In this document: positions 16,885-25,948 of the stretch, one piece after another
Layout of the letters: every line of letters starts with the position of its first letter
Position numbering within the stretch: the first letter of the stretch is position 1
Source of the DNA: Mycobacterium bohemicum DSM 44277
Lineage (GTDB): Bacteria > Actinomycetota > Actinomycetes > Mycobacteriales > Mycobacteriaceae
Length of the DNA: 64,000 nt
Assembly (NCBI RefSeq): GCF_001053185.1
Contig: NZ_CSTD01000003.1
Location: 487,006-551,005 of the forward strand
Reading direction: 5' to 3'
Translations under genes and position numbers: made by a program
The notes under the pieces: generated by a model
What the model was told of the DNA's origin: nothing
Database searches by the model: none
What the model saw: only the letters and a program-made list of their open reading frames with translations

Positions 16885-18057
16885 ATGGAACTGCTCAGGG
16901 ACGTCCGGGTCCTCGAGGTGTCACTGTTCTCCACGGATGCACTGGGCGGACATCTGGCCGACCTCGGCGCAGAGGTGATCAAGGTGGAGCCGCCGGGCGG
17001 CGGTGGTTTCCGCGGTTCGGCGGTTTCCGGCGGCGAGCTGCAGGACTCGCACTGGAACCGCGGCAAGAAGAGTGTGGCAATCAACCTGAAAACGACTGAG
17101 GGTCAGGATGCTTTTCGCCGCCTGGCCGCCACGTCGCCGGTGGTGATCGACGGGCTACGGTACGGAACCGCGCACCGGCTCGGCTTCAGCTACGACGACA
17201 TCGTCGCGGTCAACCCGACGGTTGTCTACTGCGTGCTTAACGGCATGGGCAGCTATGGGCCTTACACGCGATTGCCCACGCACGGGCTGTCCTTCGACTG
17301 TTTCGCCGGCCTGAGTCCGCCGATAATCGATGCCGACGGAACGCCACGCCTTTCGGGGGCGGCCACAGGGACGACGGGCGTTCTGGCGGGACCGCTGTAC
17401 GCAGCCATGGGCGTACTCGCCGCGCTGCACGCCGCCGGGCGCGACGGCCGGCCGCAGTACGTCGAAGTGGCGCAGGTCGATGCGGCTATCAACTGGAACT
17501 TTCAGCACCTCGCGGCGTTGGCGAACGGTCAACAGGGCTATGGCGAGGGAATCCGCGCTTCGCTTCGCTACCAGTACTACCGAACCGGTGACGACAACTA
17601 CGTGGTGTTCAACGCCTTGGAGGACAAGTTCTGGCTGAGATTCTGTGAATCACTCGACAGGATGGATCTGTACGAACCGGGACGCCAGAAGCCGGGGACG
17701 GATCTCGAGGCAGAGGCCGGGCTGCGCGAGCAGTTAACAGCAATTTTTGCCAGCCGCACACGCAAGGAATGGACCGACTTCTTCATAGCGACCGACATCG
17801 CAGGAGCCCCGGCATTTTTGGGAGCAGACCTGTTCGACGACGACCACGCGAAGGCTCGCCGACTCGTCTACGAGCAGGCCCAGCCGGACGGTACTTCGCA
17901 GCGATTGATCGGAACGTGCATCAAGACCAAATCCGACGAAGGTTTTGCACCGCCGGCAGCGCCGCACGTTGGGCAGCATACGGAAGAGTTACTCACCGCC
18001 GTGGCAGGTTACGACGCTGCCGGCATCGAGCGCCTTCGTTCGACTGGCGCAATCTGA
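16885..18057 (+). CDS. family III CoA-transferase (CaiB/BaiF)
   Basis: A 390-residue single-domain CaiB/BaiF protein: LRDVRVLEVSLFSTDALGG at the start, DLGAEVIKVEPPGGGGFRG for CoA binding, NRGKKSVAINLK and GTTGVLAGPLYAAMG in the middle. It lies 64 bp after the aldehyde dehydrogenase and ends the presumed operon. It would transfer CoA to an acid product of the cluster. Compared with the double-domain enzyme of the divergent operon it has the usual length. Confidence 0.9.
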   Translation: MELLRDVRVLEVSLFSTDALGGHLADLGAEVIKVEPPGGGGFRGSAVSGGELQDSHWNRGKKSVAINLKTTEGQDAFRRLAATSPVVIDGLRYGTAHRLGFSYDDIVAVNPTVVYCVLNGMGSYGPYTRLPTHGLSFDCFAGLSPPIIDADGTPRLSGAATGTTGVLAGPLYAAMGVLAALHAAGRDGRPQYVEVAQVDAAINWNFQHLAALANGQQGYGEGIRASLRYQYYRTGDDNYVVFNALEDKFWLRFCESLDRMDLYEPGRQKPGTDLEAEAGLREQLTAIFASRTRKEWTDFFIATDIAGAPAFLGADLFDDDHAKARRLVYEQAQPDGTSQRLIGTCIKTKSDEGFAPPAAPHVGQHTEELLTAVAGYDAAGIERLRSTGAI

Positions 18058-18214
18058 ATGCCGGCGCATGCCCCCCTCCGGCACGGTCGATCCGATGCCC
18101 ATGAATGCCGGAAAAACCGTGTCGGTTGGCCGAACGCCGAAAGTGGGTAGACAACGCCTTGATGTGGGACCCGCCACATTCATTTGCGGATCACTAGTCG
18201 GAAGGCGGGATCAG

Positions 18215-18595
18215 ATGGCTGATCACGAGGGGGGCCGCTGGGATGTCGCGGTCAAGGACCGGGCGGTCTACATCCAGCGCGTGACTGACGACGACAAGCA
18301 GTTGTTTGAAGATTCGTTGGCATCCGACGAGGCCCGCGAGCTTGCGGGCCTGTTGACGAAGTTCGCCGATAAGGCCGACAAAGCCGAGGACTCCGATGAG
18401 GCCGAGGACTCCGATGAGGCCGAGGACTCCGACGACGACGAGGACTCCGACGACGACGAGGACTCCGACGACGACGAGGACTCCGACGACGACGAGGGCT
18501 CCGACGACGACGAGGACTCCGACGACGACGAGGACTCCGACGACGACGAGGACTCCGACGACGACGAGGATGATTCCCAAGACTCGGACGAGTAG
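18215..18595 (+). CDS. acidic Asp/Glu/Ser repeat protein
   Basis: The 126-residue protein starts at ATG 18215 after GAAGGCGGGA. Residues 1-57 form a small folded-looking head (RWDVAVKDRAVYIQRV, ELAGLLTKFADKAD). The remainder is ten hexapeptide units of the type EDSDDD or EDSDEA, ending in EDDSQDSDE, so the protein is extremely acidic. Such tails can bind cations or basic proteins; the function is unknown. The 18-bp DNA repeat makes length variation between strains likely. Confidence 0.75.
   Translation: MADHEGGRWDVAVKDRAVYIQRVTDDDKQLFEDSLASDEARELAGLLTKFADKADKAEDSDEAEDSDEAEDSDDDEDSDDDEDSDDDEDSDDDEGSDDDEDSDDDEDSDDDEDSDDDEDDSQDSDE
18386..18565 (+). repeat. ten tandem 18-bp units, coding
   Basis: The unit GAGGACTCCGACGACGAC is repeated ten times without gaps. 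Units 1-2 read EDSDEA, unit 7 reads EGSDDD, the rest EDSDDD. The high identity points to recent slippage expansion. Confidence 0.9.
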
Positions 18596-18754
18596 CGAAC
18601 CTGAGCGAACCGCCCAGGGAATAGGACAACCCCGTTCGCCGACATCCCCGGTCGGGTCCGACCACTTTGTACCGAAGCGTTGCAGAATGACCCCGTGGCG
18701 ACAGCAAAGCGGCGGCAACCGTAGTGGCCGGGCCGACGCACACGGGCCGCTGAC

Positions 18755-19227
18755 GTGCACGGGTTCGGCTTCCACACGCTGGCGTTGCTGACCGCCGTCG
18801 GGTTCGCCGGGCCGCTGCTGGCCTCCATTCCCCGCCTGCGGATCCCGGCGATCATCGGGGAGCTGGCCGCGGGGCTCGTCATCGGCAAGACCGGTTTCGA
18901 CGTCGTCGACGCCAGCGACCCGACCTTCCGGCTGTTCGCGAACATCGGCTTCGGCCTGGTCATGTTCGTGGTGGGCACGCACGTGCCGGTCCGCGGCGGC
19001 CAGCTGCGCTCGGCGATATCGCGGCCGCCCAGCTGGGCGTGCCGGTGGCCGCGGCCACCATCGGCACCGAGGAACACCTGCTGGCCGCGGGGGAACCGTC
19101 GGCGCTGCTGCTCGGCGCGCTGCTGACCATCGGTGCCACCTCGATCGCCGGCGTGTGGGCGGCGCATCGTCCGGCCGCCGGCGGGGACGCGGCCGCCGAG
19201 GCCAAGGACGCCGGGACTCCCGTGTGA
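18755..19227 (+). pseudogene. truncated Kef/NhaP-type cation:proton antiporter relic
   Basis: From GTG 18755 the frame encodes the first helices of a CPA2-type exchanger (IPAIIGELAAGLVIGKTGFD, GFGLVMFVVGTHVP), then shifts near 19005. Another frame continues with AAQLGVPVAAATIGTEEHLL and GALLTIGATSIAGVWAAH, the end of the membrane domain. About two thirds of the normal transporter is missing between the two pieces. The product cannot function as an exchanger. Its 3' end coincides with the first DosR-like box of the next gene. Confidence 0.7.
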
Positions 19228-19260
19228 CCAAAGGCCTCCCGGACCGGGACCTCGGGACCT
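19224..19260 (+). promoter_or_regulatory. tandem DosR-like boxes before the 19362 gene and hydrogenase operon
   Basis: Boxes GTGACCAAAGGCCTC (19224-19238) and GGGACCTCGGGACCT (19246-19260) resemble the DosR core GGGACTTNNGGCCCT and start 22 bp apart. They precede a run of plus-strand genes up to 27400 with short gaps. A further palindrome, CGGCCCTAGGGGCCG (19298-19312), lies closer to the start. Confidence 0.6.
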
Positions 19261-19361
19261 CGCGGCGGCGACCGAAGCACTTCCGTCGGGTTGCGTTCGG
19301 CCCTAGGGGCCGGGTCGGGGGAGTGGTCGGATGAAGGCTTGGGGTTGACCGAGGGGGCGTG

Positions 19362-19640
19362 ATGAAGTTTTCAGGACACATGCGACGGGAACCCCGGCAG
19401 GCCGTGGCGACGCCGACGATGTACAGCGTCACCGACCGGCTGCACCGCGACCGCACGGTTCGGGTGACCGGCGCTCAGATCGCTCCGACCGTGGCCGCGT
19501 GGCTGGCCGAGTTGGGTGTCCGCAGCCCCCTGGTCGACGATCTGGCCCGAGCGGCTTGTGTTGGTGACTGGGCCTCGGCCTACGCCGTGTGCGACCAACT
19601 GTCCGTCGACGTGGCCCTCGTGGCCGCCGCCGGCGCGTGA
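19362..19640 (+). CDS. conserved hypothetical small protein (DosR-linked)
   Basis: A 92-residue protein starting at ATG 19362, with GAGGG six bases upstream; GTG at 19359 is an alternative. No domain was recognised. The C-terminal half looks helical (VAAWLAELGVRSPLVDDLAR, VCDQLSVDVALVAAAGA). Two DosR-like boxes lie upstream, and the next gene, a nitroreductase, follows after 132 bp, so hypoxic induction is likely. Function unknown. Confidence 0.6.
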   Translation: MKFSGHMRREPRQAVATPTMYSVTDRLHRDRTVRVTGAQIAPTVAAWLAELGVRSPLVDDLARAACVGDWASAYAVCDQLSVDVALVAAAGA

Positions 19641-19676
19641 CCCCGGTGTGACCGTGGCCGCAACGCCGCGTTTTAT

Positions 19677-19690
19677 TGGAACAAAGTCCT
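19677..19690 (+). promoter_or_regulatory. weak DosR-like box
   Basis: TGGAACAAAGTCCT matches the palindromic DosR core (GGGACTWWAGTCCC) at 10 of 14 positions and lies about 83 bp before the nitroreductase start. No partner box at 22 bp was found, so it is less convincing than the others. Confidence 0.35.
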
Positions 19691-19772
19691 TTGTGCAAGT
19701 GCCGTCGTGCCCTCGTGTGGCCCGGCGCGAACGCGCGATCGTAGGGGGCACTGAGCTTTACCGGAGGGAAAT

Positions 19773-20777
19773 ATGGCCATGAACGCGCGCTTCCCGGATG
19801 AAGGGACGATTCGGACGGCCCTGACGCTGGCGGGTCGGGCGCCGTCGGTGCACAACACGCAGCCGTGGGGGTGGCGGGTTGGCCCGGCGAGCCTGCATTT
19901 GTACTCCGACGCGGGCCGGCAGCTGCCCCACACCGACCCCGACGGCCGTGACCTGATCTTGAGTTGCGGCGCCGCCCTGCACCACTGCCTGGTCGCCTTC
20001 GCGGCCGTCGGGTGGCAGTCGAAGGTGACCCGGCTGCCCAATCCGGACGACCCCGACCACCTGGCCGCCATCGAGCTGTCCCCTTATCCCGCCGACGCCG
20101 TCGACATCGCGCTCGCGGCGGCGATTCCGCGGCGCCGGACCGACCGGCGCCACTACAGCCACTGGCCGGTGCCCGTCGGCGACATCGCCTTGATGGCGGC
20201 GCGCGCCGCCCGGCACGGCGTGACACTGTGCCGGGTGGAGGACATGGACAACCTGCACGACATCGTTGTCCGCTCCGTCCAGGACCACCTCAACCACGAC
20301 TACATGGCCGAGCTCACGGCATGGAGTGGGCGCTACGCATCGGTCGCGGGCGTCCCCGCCCACAACACACCCGCGCCGGACCCGAACGCGAAAATCCCCG
20401 GCCGGCTCTTTGCGGGTCCCGTGCTGCCCATGCCGCCGGACACGTCGTCGGCCGACGACAACGCCGTCGTGCTGGCGCTGGGGACCCGCAACGACGACCG
20501 GATGGCACGGCTGCGCGCCGGCGAGGCCACCAGCGCCGTGCTGCTCACCGCCACGTCGATGGGCCTGGCGAGCTGCCCGGTGACCGAGCCGCTGGAGACT
20601 CCTCAAACCCGCGAGGCCGTCCGCTCGGATATCTTCGGGGACAGCAACTATCCGCAGATGCTGCTGCGGGTGGGCTGGGCGCCGATCAACGCCGACCCGC
20701 TGCCGGCCACCCCGCGGCGCGAGCTCGCCGACTTCGTCGAGTGGCTCGTCGACCACGATCAGCACGTCGCCCACTAG
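19773..20777 (+). CDS. Acg-family nitroreductase-like protein
   Basis: The 334-residue protein has the Acg-family opening LAGRAPSVHNTQPWGWRVG, the central RRRTDRRHYS and the end ASCPVTEPLETP, MLLRVGWAP and TPRRELADFVEWL. Family members (M. tuberculosis Acg/Rv2032, Rv3127, Rv3131) are DosR-induced, bind FMN weakly or sequester it, and lack proven nitroreductase activity. This is the first of four paralogues in the window. GGAGGG precedes the ATG. It is followed 44 bp later by a Rv1733c-like membrane protein. Confidence 0.9.
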   Translation: MAMNARFPDEGTIRTALTLAGRAPSVHNTQPWGWRVGPASLHLYSDAGRQLPHTDPDGRDLILSCGAALHHCLVAFAAVGWQSKVTRLPNPDDPDHLAAIELSPYPADAVDIALAAAIPRRRTDRRHYSHWPVPVGDIALMAARAARHGVTLCRVEDMDNLHDIVVRSVQDHLNHDYMAELTAWSGRYASVAGVPAHNTPAPDPNAKIPGRLFAGPVLPMPPDTSSADDNAVVLALGTRNDDRMARLRAGEATSAVLLTATSMGLASCPVTEPLETPQTREAVRSDIFGDSNYPQMLLRVGWAPINADPLPATPRRELADFVEWLVDHDQHVAH

Positions 20778-20821
20778 GGCCACGGATCGCCCGAAAACCG
20801 TTGAATCTCATGGGAGTTGGG

Positions 20822-21400
20822 ATGGAGACGCTAGCGCTGGACCCGCGCCGCTGGAAGGTCGCCCGCCTCGTCGGGCGCAACCCGCTGCTTCGGCGGACCG
20901 ACCGGATCGAAGCCTTGGTCGCCCTGCTGGCGATGCTGACGATGCTGATCGCGATTCCGGTCGCCGGTGTCGTGGGCACCGTCGTCTACGGCGCGCGTGC
21001 GGGTCTCTACTCCCAGGAGCAACACGAGCGGCACCGCGTCGCCGCCACCGTCACCGACACCGTGCTCGAGGGCTCCGGCACGACCGTGGTGCGGGCCAGG
21101 TGGCCCGGACCGGTCGGCGAGCGCACCGGCACCCTCGAACTCACCACGGCCGCCAAGCCCGGCAACAAGGTCGACATCTGGGTGGGCAGGGACGGTAACG
21201 CGGCGTTCCCGCCCACCCCGAGGTGGCATGCCGCCTTCGATGCCGTCGTCATGGCGGGCGTGGGGCTGCTGATCGCGGCCTTCGCGCTGGGCACCCTGGT
21301 GGCCGCCGTCTATGCGCGGCTCAACCGCGCGCGCGACGCCGCGTGGGAGCGCGAGATCAGGTCTCTGGTGGAAGACGGTGGCCGGACGAATCGGCAATGA
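20822..21400 (+). CDS. Rv1733c-like membrane protein
   Basis: A 192-residue protein. ATG 20822 is preferred over ATG 20810 because GGGAG sits at 20812-20816. It has two membrane helices (about residues 34-57, VALLAMLTMLIAIPVAGVV, and about 145-172, AVVMAGVGLLIAAFALGTLV) enclosing an outside domain with the pattern VTDTVLEGSGTTVVRARW. This matches the Rv1733c family, a DosR-regulon antigen in M. tuberculosis. Its function is unknown. It lies between a nitroreductase and the hydrogenase genes in the same orientation. Confidence 0.8.
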   Translation: METLALDPRRWKVARLVGRNPLLRRTDRIEALVALLAMLTMLIAIPVAGVVGTVVYGARAGLYSQEQHERHRVAATVTDTVLEGSGTTVVRARWPGPVGERTGTLELTTAAKPGNKVDIWVGRDGNAAFPPTPRWHAAFDAVVMAGVGLLIAAFALGTLVAAVYARLNRARDAAWEREIRSLVEDGGRTNRQ

Positions 21401-21457
21401 CGGCCTCCCGGCGTGCAATAGTAAACGCTATACAGCACAGTCGAATAGGCGGTTGAT

Positions 21458-22576
21458 GTGTCGATGAGCCCCGGCGTCGCGCTGCTCGACGCGACCGCGC
21501 TGCACCGCCTGGTCGAGGTCTTGATCGAGCGCGGCTACCGCGTGGTCGGCCCGACGGTGCGCGACAACGCGATCGTGCTCGACGAATTGGAGTCGGCCGA
21601 CGACCTGCCGCGGGGCTGGGGCGTGTACGTGGCCCCGGGGCACTACCGGCTGCGCCGGCGCGACGACGACGCCGCATTCGGCCACTCGTCGGGACCGCAG
21701 TCGTTCAAGCAGTTCCTGCACCCGCCGCGGCGACGGCTGTGGTCCGGTGACCGTGACGGCACGGTCCAGCCCGACGAGGAGCCGCCGCGCTACGCGTTCC
21801 TCGGCGTGCGCGGCTGCGACCTCGCGGCGATCGCGACCCTGGACAAGGTGTTGGGCCGCGGCCAATTTCCCGACAACTCGTTCGTCCGGCGGCGCCGGCA
21901 GGCCTTCATCGTCGCGGTCAACTGCACCGAGCCCGGCGGGCTGTGCTTCTGTTCGTCGATGGGAACCGGGCCCGCGGCCGGGCCGGGTTATGACCTTGCG
22001 CTGACCGAGCGTCTGGACGCCCTCGAGGATGGGGCCGTGACCTACCTGGTGGACGTCGGCACACCCGAGGGCGCCGACGTGCTCGCCGCGGTCCCGCACC
22101 GGGCGGCCGAGGGCGACGAGATCGCCTCCGCGCGAGCCGAAGTGGAGGAGGCGTCGCACCGGATGGGCCGCGCGATGCCCGACGCCGACCTGCGCGGCCT
22201 GCTGATGGGCTCGCGCGAATCGCCGCAGTGGGAGGAGGTCGCGAGCCGCTGCCTCACGTGCGGCAACTGCACGATGGTCTGCCCCACCTGCTACTGCACC
22301 AGCACCGAGGACGTCAGCGACCTGACCGGCCAGCACGCCGAACGCTGGCAGAACTGGGCGTCGTGCTACGAGTTCGACTTCACCTACGTGCACGGCGGCG
22401 GCAGCGTGCGCCAGTCCGGGGCCTCGCGGTACCGGCACTGGATCACCCACAAGCTGGGCACCTGGCACGACCAGTTCGACATGTCCGGCTGCGTGGGGTG
22501 CGGTCGCTGCATCGCCTGGTGCCCCACCGGGATCGACATCACCGAGGAAATGAACAAGATGGCCCGCGATGAGTGA
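21458..22576 (+). CDS. hyhB: group-3b [NiFe] hydrogenase beta subunit (4Fe-4S electron transfer)
   Basis: The 372-residue protein matches the beta subunit of soluble NAD(P)-linked sulfhydrogenase-type enzymes. The N-terminal part contains FLGVRGCDLAAI and CTEPGGLCFCSS, and the C-terminal part has two cluster motifs, CLTCGNCTMVCPTC and CVGCGRCIAWCPTG. GTG 21458 is favoured by AGGCGG five bases upstream; ATG 21464 is possible. The stop overlaps the next gene by 8 bp. It would relay electrons between the hydrogenase small subunit and the flavoprotein. The symbol is by analogy with mycobacterial Hyh and Pyrococcus HydB. Confidence 0.85.
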   Translation: MSMSPGVALLDATALHRLVEVLIERGYRVVGPTVRDNAIVLDELESADDLPRGWGVYVAPGHYRLRRRDDDAAFGHSSGPQSFKQFLHPPRRRLWSGDRDGTVQPDEEPPRYAFLGVRGCDLAAIATLDKVLGRGQFPDNSFVRRRRQAFIVAVNCTEPGGLCFCSSMGTGPAAGPGYDLALTERLDALEDGAVTYLVDVGTPEGADVLAAVPHRAAEGDEIASARAEVEEASHRMGRAMPDADLRGLLMGSRESPQWEEVASRCLTCGNCTMVCPTCYCTSTEDVSDLTGQHAERWQNWASCYEFDFTYVHGGGSVRQSGASRYRHWITHKLGTWHDQFDMSGCVGCGRCIAWCPTGIDITEEMNKMARDE

Positions 22577-23408
22577 GGGCCCCGCCGAGCAGATGGCGCC
22601 CGTGCCCTACCGGGTGCGCAGCCGCGTCGTGGAAAGCGCCGACTCGGCGACGCTGTGCCTGGAACCGGTCCGCCACGCCCTGCGCACGCCCGAGCCCGGG
22701 GAGTTCATGATGCTCTACGCGTTCGGCGTGGGCGAGGCGGCGATCTCGACCAGCGGGGACCCGACCGTCACCGACGGCTCGCTCACCCACACCATCCGTT
22801 CGGTCGGGGCGGTGAGCCGCGCGCTGCACGACGCCGAGCCGGGCAGCGTCGTCGGGGTGCGCGGCCCGTGCGGCACCAGCTGGGGCATGGACGACGCCGT
22901 CGGCCGGGATCTGGTCATGGTCGCCGGCGGCGTGGGGTTGTGCCCCCTGCGCCCGGCGGTGCTCGCGGCGCTGGCCGGGCGGTCCCGCTACGGCAGGCTG
23001 ACGCTGATCGCCGGCGCCCGCTCCCGGTCGGATTTCGTCTACACCGGCCAGCTCGCCCGGTGGGCCGCCGACCCGCGCATCGATCTGCATCTGACCGTCG
23101 ACGTTCCGGTGCAGGGCTGGCACGGCGAGGTCGGCCTGGTCACCGAGCCGCTGAAGCGGCTCGCGCTCGACCCCCGGCGCACCACCGCGTTGCTGTGCGG
23201 GCCCGAGCCGATGATGCGGTTCGCCGCCGAGGCCCTGATAGGCAAAGGCGTTGCCGCCGAGGACATTCGGGTATCCCTGGAGCGCAACATGCAATGCGGG
23301 ATCGGGCTGTGCGGCCACTGCCAGCTGGGACCGCTGCTGATCTGCCGCGACGGGCCGGTCATCGGCTACGACGTCGCCGGGCCGCTGATGCAAGTCAAGG
23401 AGCTGTAG
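22569..23408 (+). CDS. hyhG: group-3b hydrogenase gamma subunit (FAD/NAD(P)-binding, 2Fe-2S)
   Basis: A 279-residue ferredoxin-NADP reductase-like flavoprotein. [20 protein letters not shown] is the FAD-binding strand, [16 protein letters not shown] the nucleotide-binding loop, [13 protein letters not shown] the NAD(P) edge, and [14 protein letters not shown] with a later LLICRDGP the 2Fe-2S site. It exchanges electrons with NAD(P)H in the cytoplasmic hydrogenase complex. The gene overlaps hyhB and abuts hyhS, so all four subunits should be made together. Confidence 0.88.
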   Translation: MSEGPAEQMAPVPYRVRSRVVESADSATLCLEPVRHALRTPEPGEFMMLYAFGVGEAAISTSGDPTVTDGSLTHTIRSVGAVSRALHDAEPGSVVGVRGPCGTSWGMDDAVGRDLVMVAGGVGLCPLRPAVLAALAGRSRYGRLTLIAGARSRSDFVYTGQLARWAADPRIDLHLTVDVPVQGWHGEVGLVTEPLKRLALDPRRTTALLCGPEPMMRFAAEALIGKGVAAEDIRVSLERNMQCGIGLCGHCQLGPLLICRDGPVIGYDVAGPLMQVKEL

Positions 23409-24179
23409 ATGACCCCCAGCCTTGCCGTGTGGAAGTTCGCGTCCTGCGACGGTTGCCAGCTCACCCTGCTCGACTGCGAGGACGAGCTGCTGACGCTGGC
23501 CGACCAGGTGCGCATCGCCAACTTCGCCGAGGCGTCCAGCGCCGTGGTCGCCGGCCCCTACGAAGTGTCGCTGGTGGAGGGTTCGGTCACCACCCGCCAC
23601 GACGAGCAGCGGATCCGCGAAATCCGCGAGCAGTCCAAGGTTTTGGTCACCATCGGCGCGTGCGCGACGGCCGGGGGGGTGCAGGCCCTGCGCAACTTCG
23701 CCGACGTCGAGGAGTTCGCCTCGCTGGTCTACGCGCGGCCCGACTACATCGACACGCTGGCGACCTCCACGCCGGCCTCGGCGCACGTGCAGGTCGACTA
23801 CCAGGTGCCGGGCTGCCCGATCGACCGCGGTCAGCTGCTCGACACGCTGGCCGCCCTGCTGATCGGGCGCAAGCCGCGGCTGCCGGCCAAGACGGTGTGC
23901 ACGGAGTGCAAGCTGCGCGGCGTGACGTGCGTGCTGGTCGCCGACGGCACGCCGTGCCTGGGCCCGGTGACGCACGCCGGCTGTGGCGCGCTGTGCCCCA
24001 GCCACAGTCGCGGGTGCTACGGCTGCTTCGGCCCGGCGGCCAGACCCCAGATCGGGACGCTGATCCCGGTGCTGCGCCGCGACGGCATGTCCGACGGCGA
24101 CGTCGACCGGGTGTTCTCGACGTTCAACGTCGCCGCCTTTGCCGAAGAAATGGGCACCGAAGGGCGGGGGATGCAGTGA
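23409..24179 (+). CDS. hyhS: group-3b [NiFe] hydrogenase small (delta) subunit
   Basis: This 256-residue subunit carries the proximal-cluster cysteines in [32 protein letters not shown] and [15 protein letters not shown], and a C-terminal cysteine-rich segment ([29 protein letters not shown]) for extra clusters. It has no Tat signal, consistent with a cytoplasmic enzyme. Its TGA overlaps the GTG of the large subunit (GTGA), giving coupled translation. Confidence 0.9.
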   Translation: MTPSLAVWKFASCDGCQLTLLDCEDELLTLADQVRIANFAEASSAVVAGPYEVSLVEGSVTTRHDEQRIREIREQSKVLVTIGACATAGGVQALRNFADVEEFASLVYARPDYIDTLATSTPASAHVQVDYQVPGCPIDRGQLLDTLAALLIGRKPRLPAKTVCTECKLRGVTCVLVADGTPCLGPVTHAGCGALCPSHSRGCYGCFGPAARPQIGTLIPVLRRDGMSDGDVDRVFSTFNVAAFAEEMGTEGRGMQ

Positions 24180-25468
24180 ATCCGGAGAACCGCACCCTGA
24201 GCGTCGGCACGCTGACGCGAGTGGAAGGCGAGGGCGCGCTGCACGTCCGGCTCAAGGACGGCGAGCTGGACAGCGTCGAGCTGAACATCTATGAGCCGCC
24301 GCGGTTTTTCGAGGCGTTCCTGCGCGGCCGTTCCTACACCGAGCCGCCGGACCTGACCGCCCGGGTCTGCGGCATCTGCCCGGTCGCCTACCAGGTCAGC
24401 TCCTGCAACGCGCTCGAAAGCGCCTGCGGCGTCGAGGTCGACCCCGAACTGGTCGCGCTGCGCCGGCTGCTGTACTGCGGCGAGTGGATCCACAGCCACA
24501 TGCTGCACATCTACCTGCTGCACGCGCCGGACTTCCTCGGCTACCCCGACGCGATCGCGATGGCCCGCGACGAGCGAGAGGTCGTCGAGCGCGGGCTGCG
24601 GTTGAAGAAGGCCGGAAACCGGTTGATGGACTTCGTCGGTGGGCGGGCGATCCACCCCATCAATGTGCGCCTGGGCGGCTTCTACTCGGTCCCGACCCGA
24701 TCCCAGTTCGCGCCCGTGGCCGAGCAGCTGCGCCGCGCGCTGGACGACGCGCTGGCGACCGTCGAGTGGGCGGCCGGGTTCGAGTTCCCCGACCTCGAAG
24801 TCGACCACGAGATGCTGGCGCTGAGCCAGGACGGGCGGTACCCGATCGAAAACGGGGTCATCGCGCGCAGCGCCGGCCCGTCGTTTCCGGTGCCCGAGTT
24901 CACCGCGCACGTGCGGGAGTTGCAGGTGCCGCACTCGACCGCGCTGCACGCGACCCTCGACGGCGGCCGCTATGTCACCGGCCCGCTGGCCCGCTACTGC
25001 CTGAACTCCTCGGCGCTGTCCCCGGTGGCGGCCCAGGCGGCCGCGGCGGCCGGGCTCGCGGACGAATGCCGAAACCCCTTCCGCAGCATCGTCGTCCGGG
25101 CCGTCGAGGTGGTGTACGCGATCGAGGAGGCGCTGCGGATCATCGACTCCTACGAGCGTCCCGCGCGGCCCTTCGTCGACGTCCCGGCCCGGCCCGGGAT
25201 CGGGCACGGCGTCAGCGAGGCACCCCGGGGGCTGCTGTATCACAGCTATGAGATCGGCGCCGACGGGCTGGTGTCCGCGGCGACGATGATCCCGCCGACG
25301 TCGCAGAACCAGGCCGCCATCGAAGCCGACCTGGCCCGGGTGGTGTCGGACAATCTCTTTCTCGCCGACGACGAACTGACATCGTTGTGCGAGAAGGTGA
25401 TTCGAAGCTACGACCCGTGCATCTCCTGCTCGGCGCACTTCCTGACGCTGACGGTGCACCGGGGGTGA
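24176..25468 (+). CDS. hyhL: group-3b [NiFe] hydrogenase large (alpha) subunit
   Basis: The 430-residue catalytic subunit binds the NiFe centre through C65/C68 ([10 protein letters not shown]) and C415/C418 (DPCISCSAH). A nine-residue tail (FLTLTVHRG) follows the final His of the L2 motif. In related enzymes such tails are removed after nickel insertion, and the protease gene follows directly (4-bp overlap). The enzyme probably couples H2 and NAD(P)H reversibly; in M. smegmatis the homologous Hyh is induced by hypoxia through DosR and disposes of reductant as H2. Confidence 0.92.
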   Translation: MNPENRTLSVGTLTRVEGEGALHVRLKDGELDSVELNIYEPPRFFEAFLRGRSYTEPPDLTARVCGICPVAYQVSSCNALESACGVEVDPELVALRRLLYCGEWIHSHMLHIYLLHAPDFLGYPDAIAMARDEREVVERGLRLKKAGNRLMDFVGGRAIHPINVRLGGFYSVPTRSQFAPVAEQLRRALDDALATVEWAAGFEFPDLEVDHEMLALSQDGRYPIENGVIARSAGPSFPVPEFTAHVRELQVPHSTALHATLDGGRYVTGPLARYCLNSSALSPVAAQAAAAAGLADECRNPFRSIVVRAVEVVYAIEEALRIIDSYERPARPFVDVPARPGIGHGVSEAPRGLLYHSYEIGADGLVSAATMIPPTSQNQAAIEADLARVVSDNLFLADDELTSLCEKVIRSYDPCISCSAHFLTLTVHRG

Positions 25469-25947
25469 GCGAGCGCCGCGCGGGCACCGTGCTGGTCGGC
25501 CTGGGCAACACCTACCGCCGCGACGACGGCGTGGGTCCCGCGGTCGCCGCGGCGCTCGAGCGTCTGGGCTTGCCGGATGTCGTCGTGGCGAGCGGCATTG
25601 CGGACCCCATGGGCCTGGTGGAGGCCTGGTCGGGAGCCGGGCTGGCCATCGTGATCGACGCCGCGGTCGCCGACGCCGCGGCCCCGCCGCGGCCGGGACG
25701 AATACGCCGATGCGGCCTCGACGATGTGCGGGCCGGGCGCGGCGGGTTGAGTTCACACGCCGTGGATGTCGGTCACAGCCACGAGCTGGCCGCGGCGCTG
25801 GGCCGCGCGCCGGGCGAGCTGGTGATCTTCGCGATCGAGGTCGCCGACACGGGTCACGGCACCGGCCTGACCCCGCAGGTGTCGCGCGCCGTGCCGGAGG
25901 CGGTCCGCCTGGTGGTGCGGGAGATCGGCGGGCGGGCAACGGATTAA
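25465..25947 (+). CDS. hydrogenase maturation protease
   Basis: The 160-residue protein begins at GTG 25465, overlapping the large-subunit stop. GLGNTYRRDDGVGPAVA is the HyaD/HycI-family start; IDAAVADAA and SSHAVDVGHSHELAAAL carry the Asp and His that bind nickel in the precursor; EVADTGHGTGLTPQV follows. It would cleave the C-terminal tail of the large subunit. Accessory hyp genes are absent from the window and must be elsewhere. Confidence 0.88.
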   Translation: MSERRAGTVLVGLGNTYRRDDGVGPAVAAALERLGLPDVVVASGIADPMGLVEAWSGAGLAIVIDAAVADAAAPPRPGRIRRCGLDDVRAGRGGLSSHAVDVGHSHELAAALGRAPGELVIFAIEVADTGHGTGLTPQVSRAVPEAVRLVVREIGGRATD

Positions 25948-25948
25948 C

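Noticed and set aside
18386..18565. Tandem 18-bp repeats as a possible CRISPR array
   Set aside because: Units are contiguous without spacers and read as an acidic peptide; no cas genes are present. The Cas4-like nuclease at 5540 is far away and alone.
19298..19312. Palindrome CGGCCCTAGGGGCCG as a terminator or DosR box
   Set aside because: No T-run follows, it has a GGCC core rather than GGGAC, and it lies between the boxes and the start codon; kept only as a remark.
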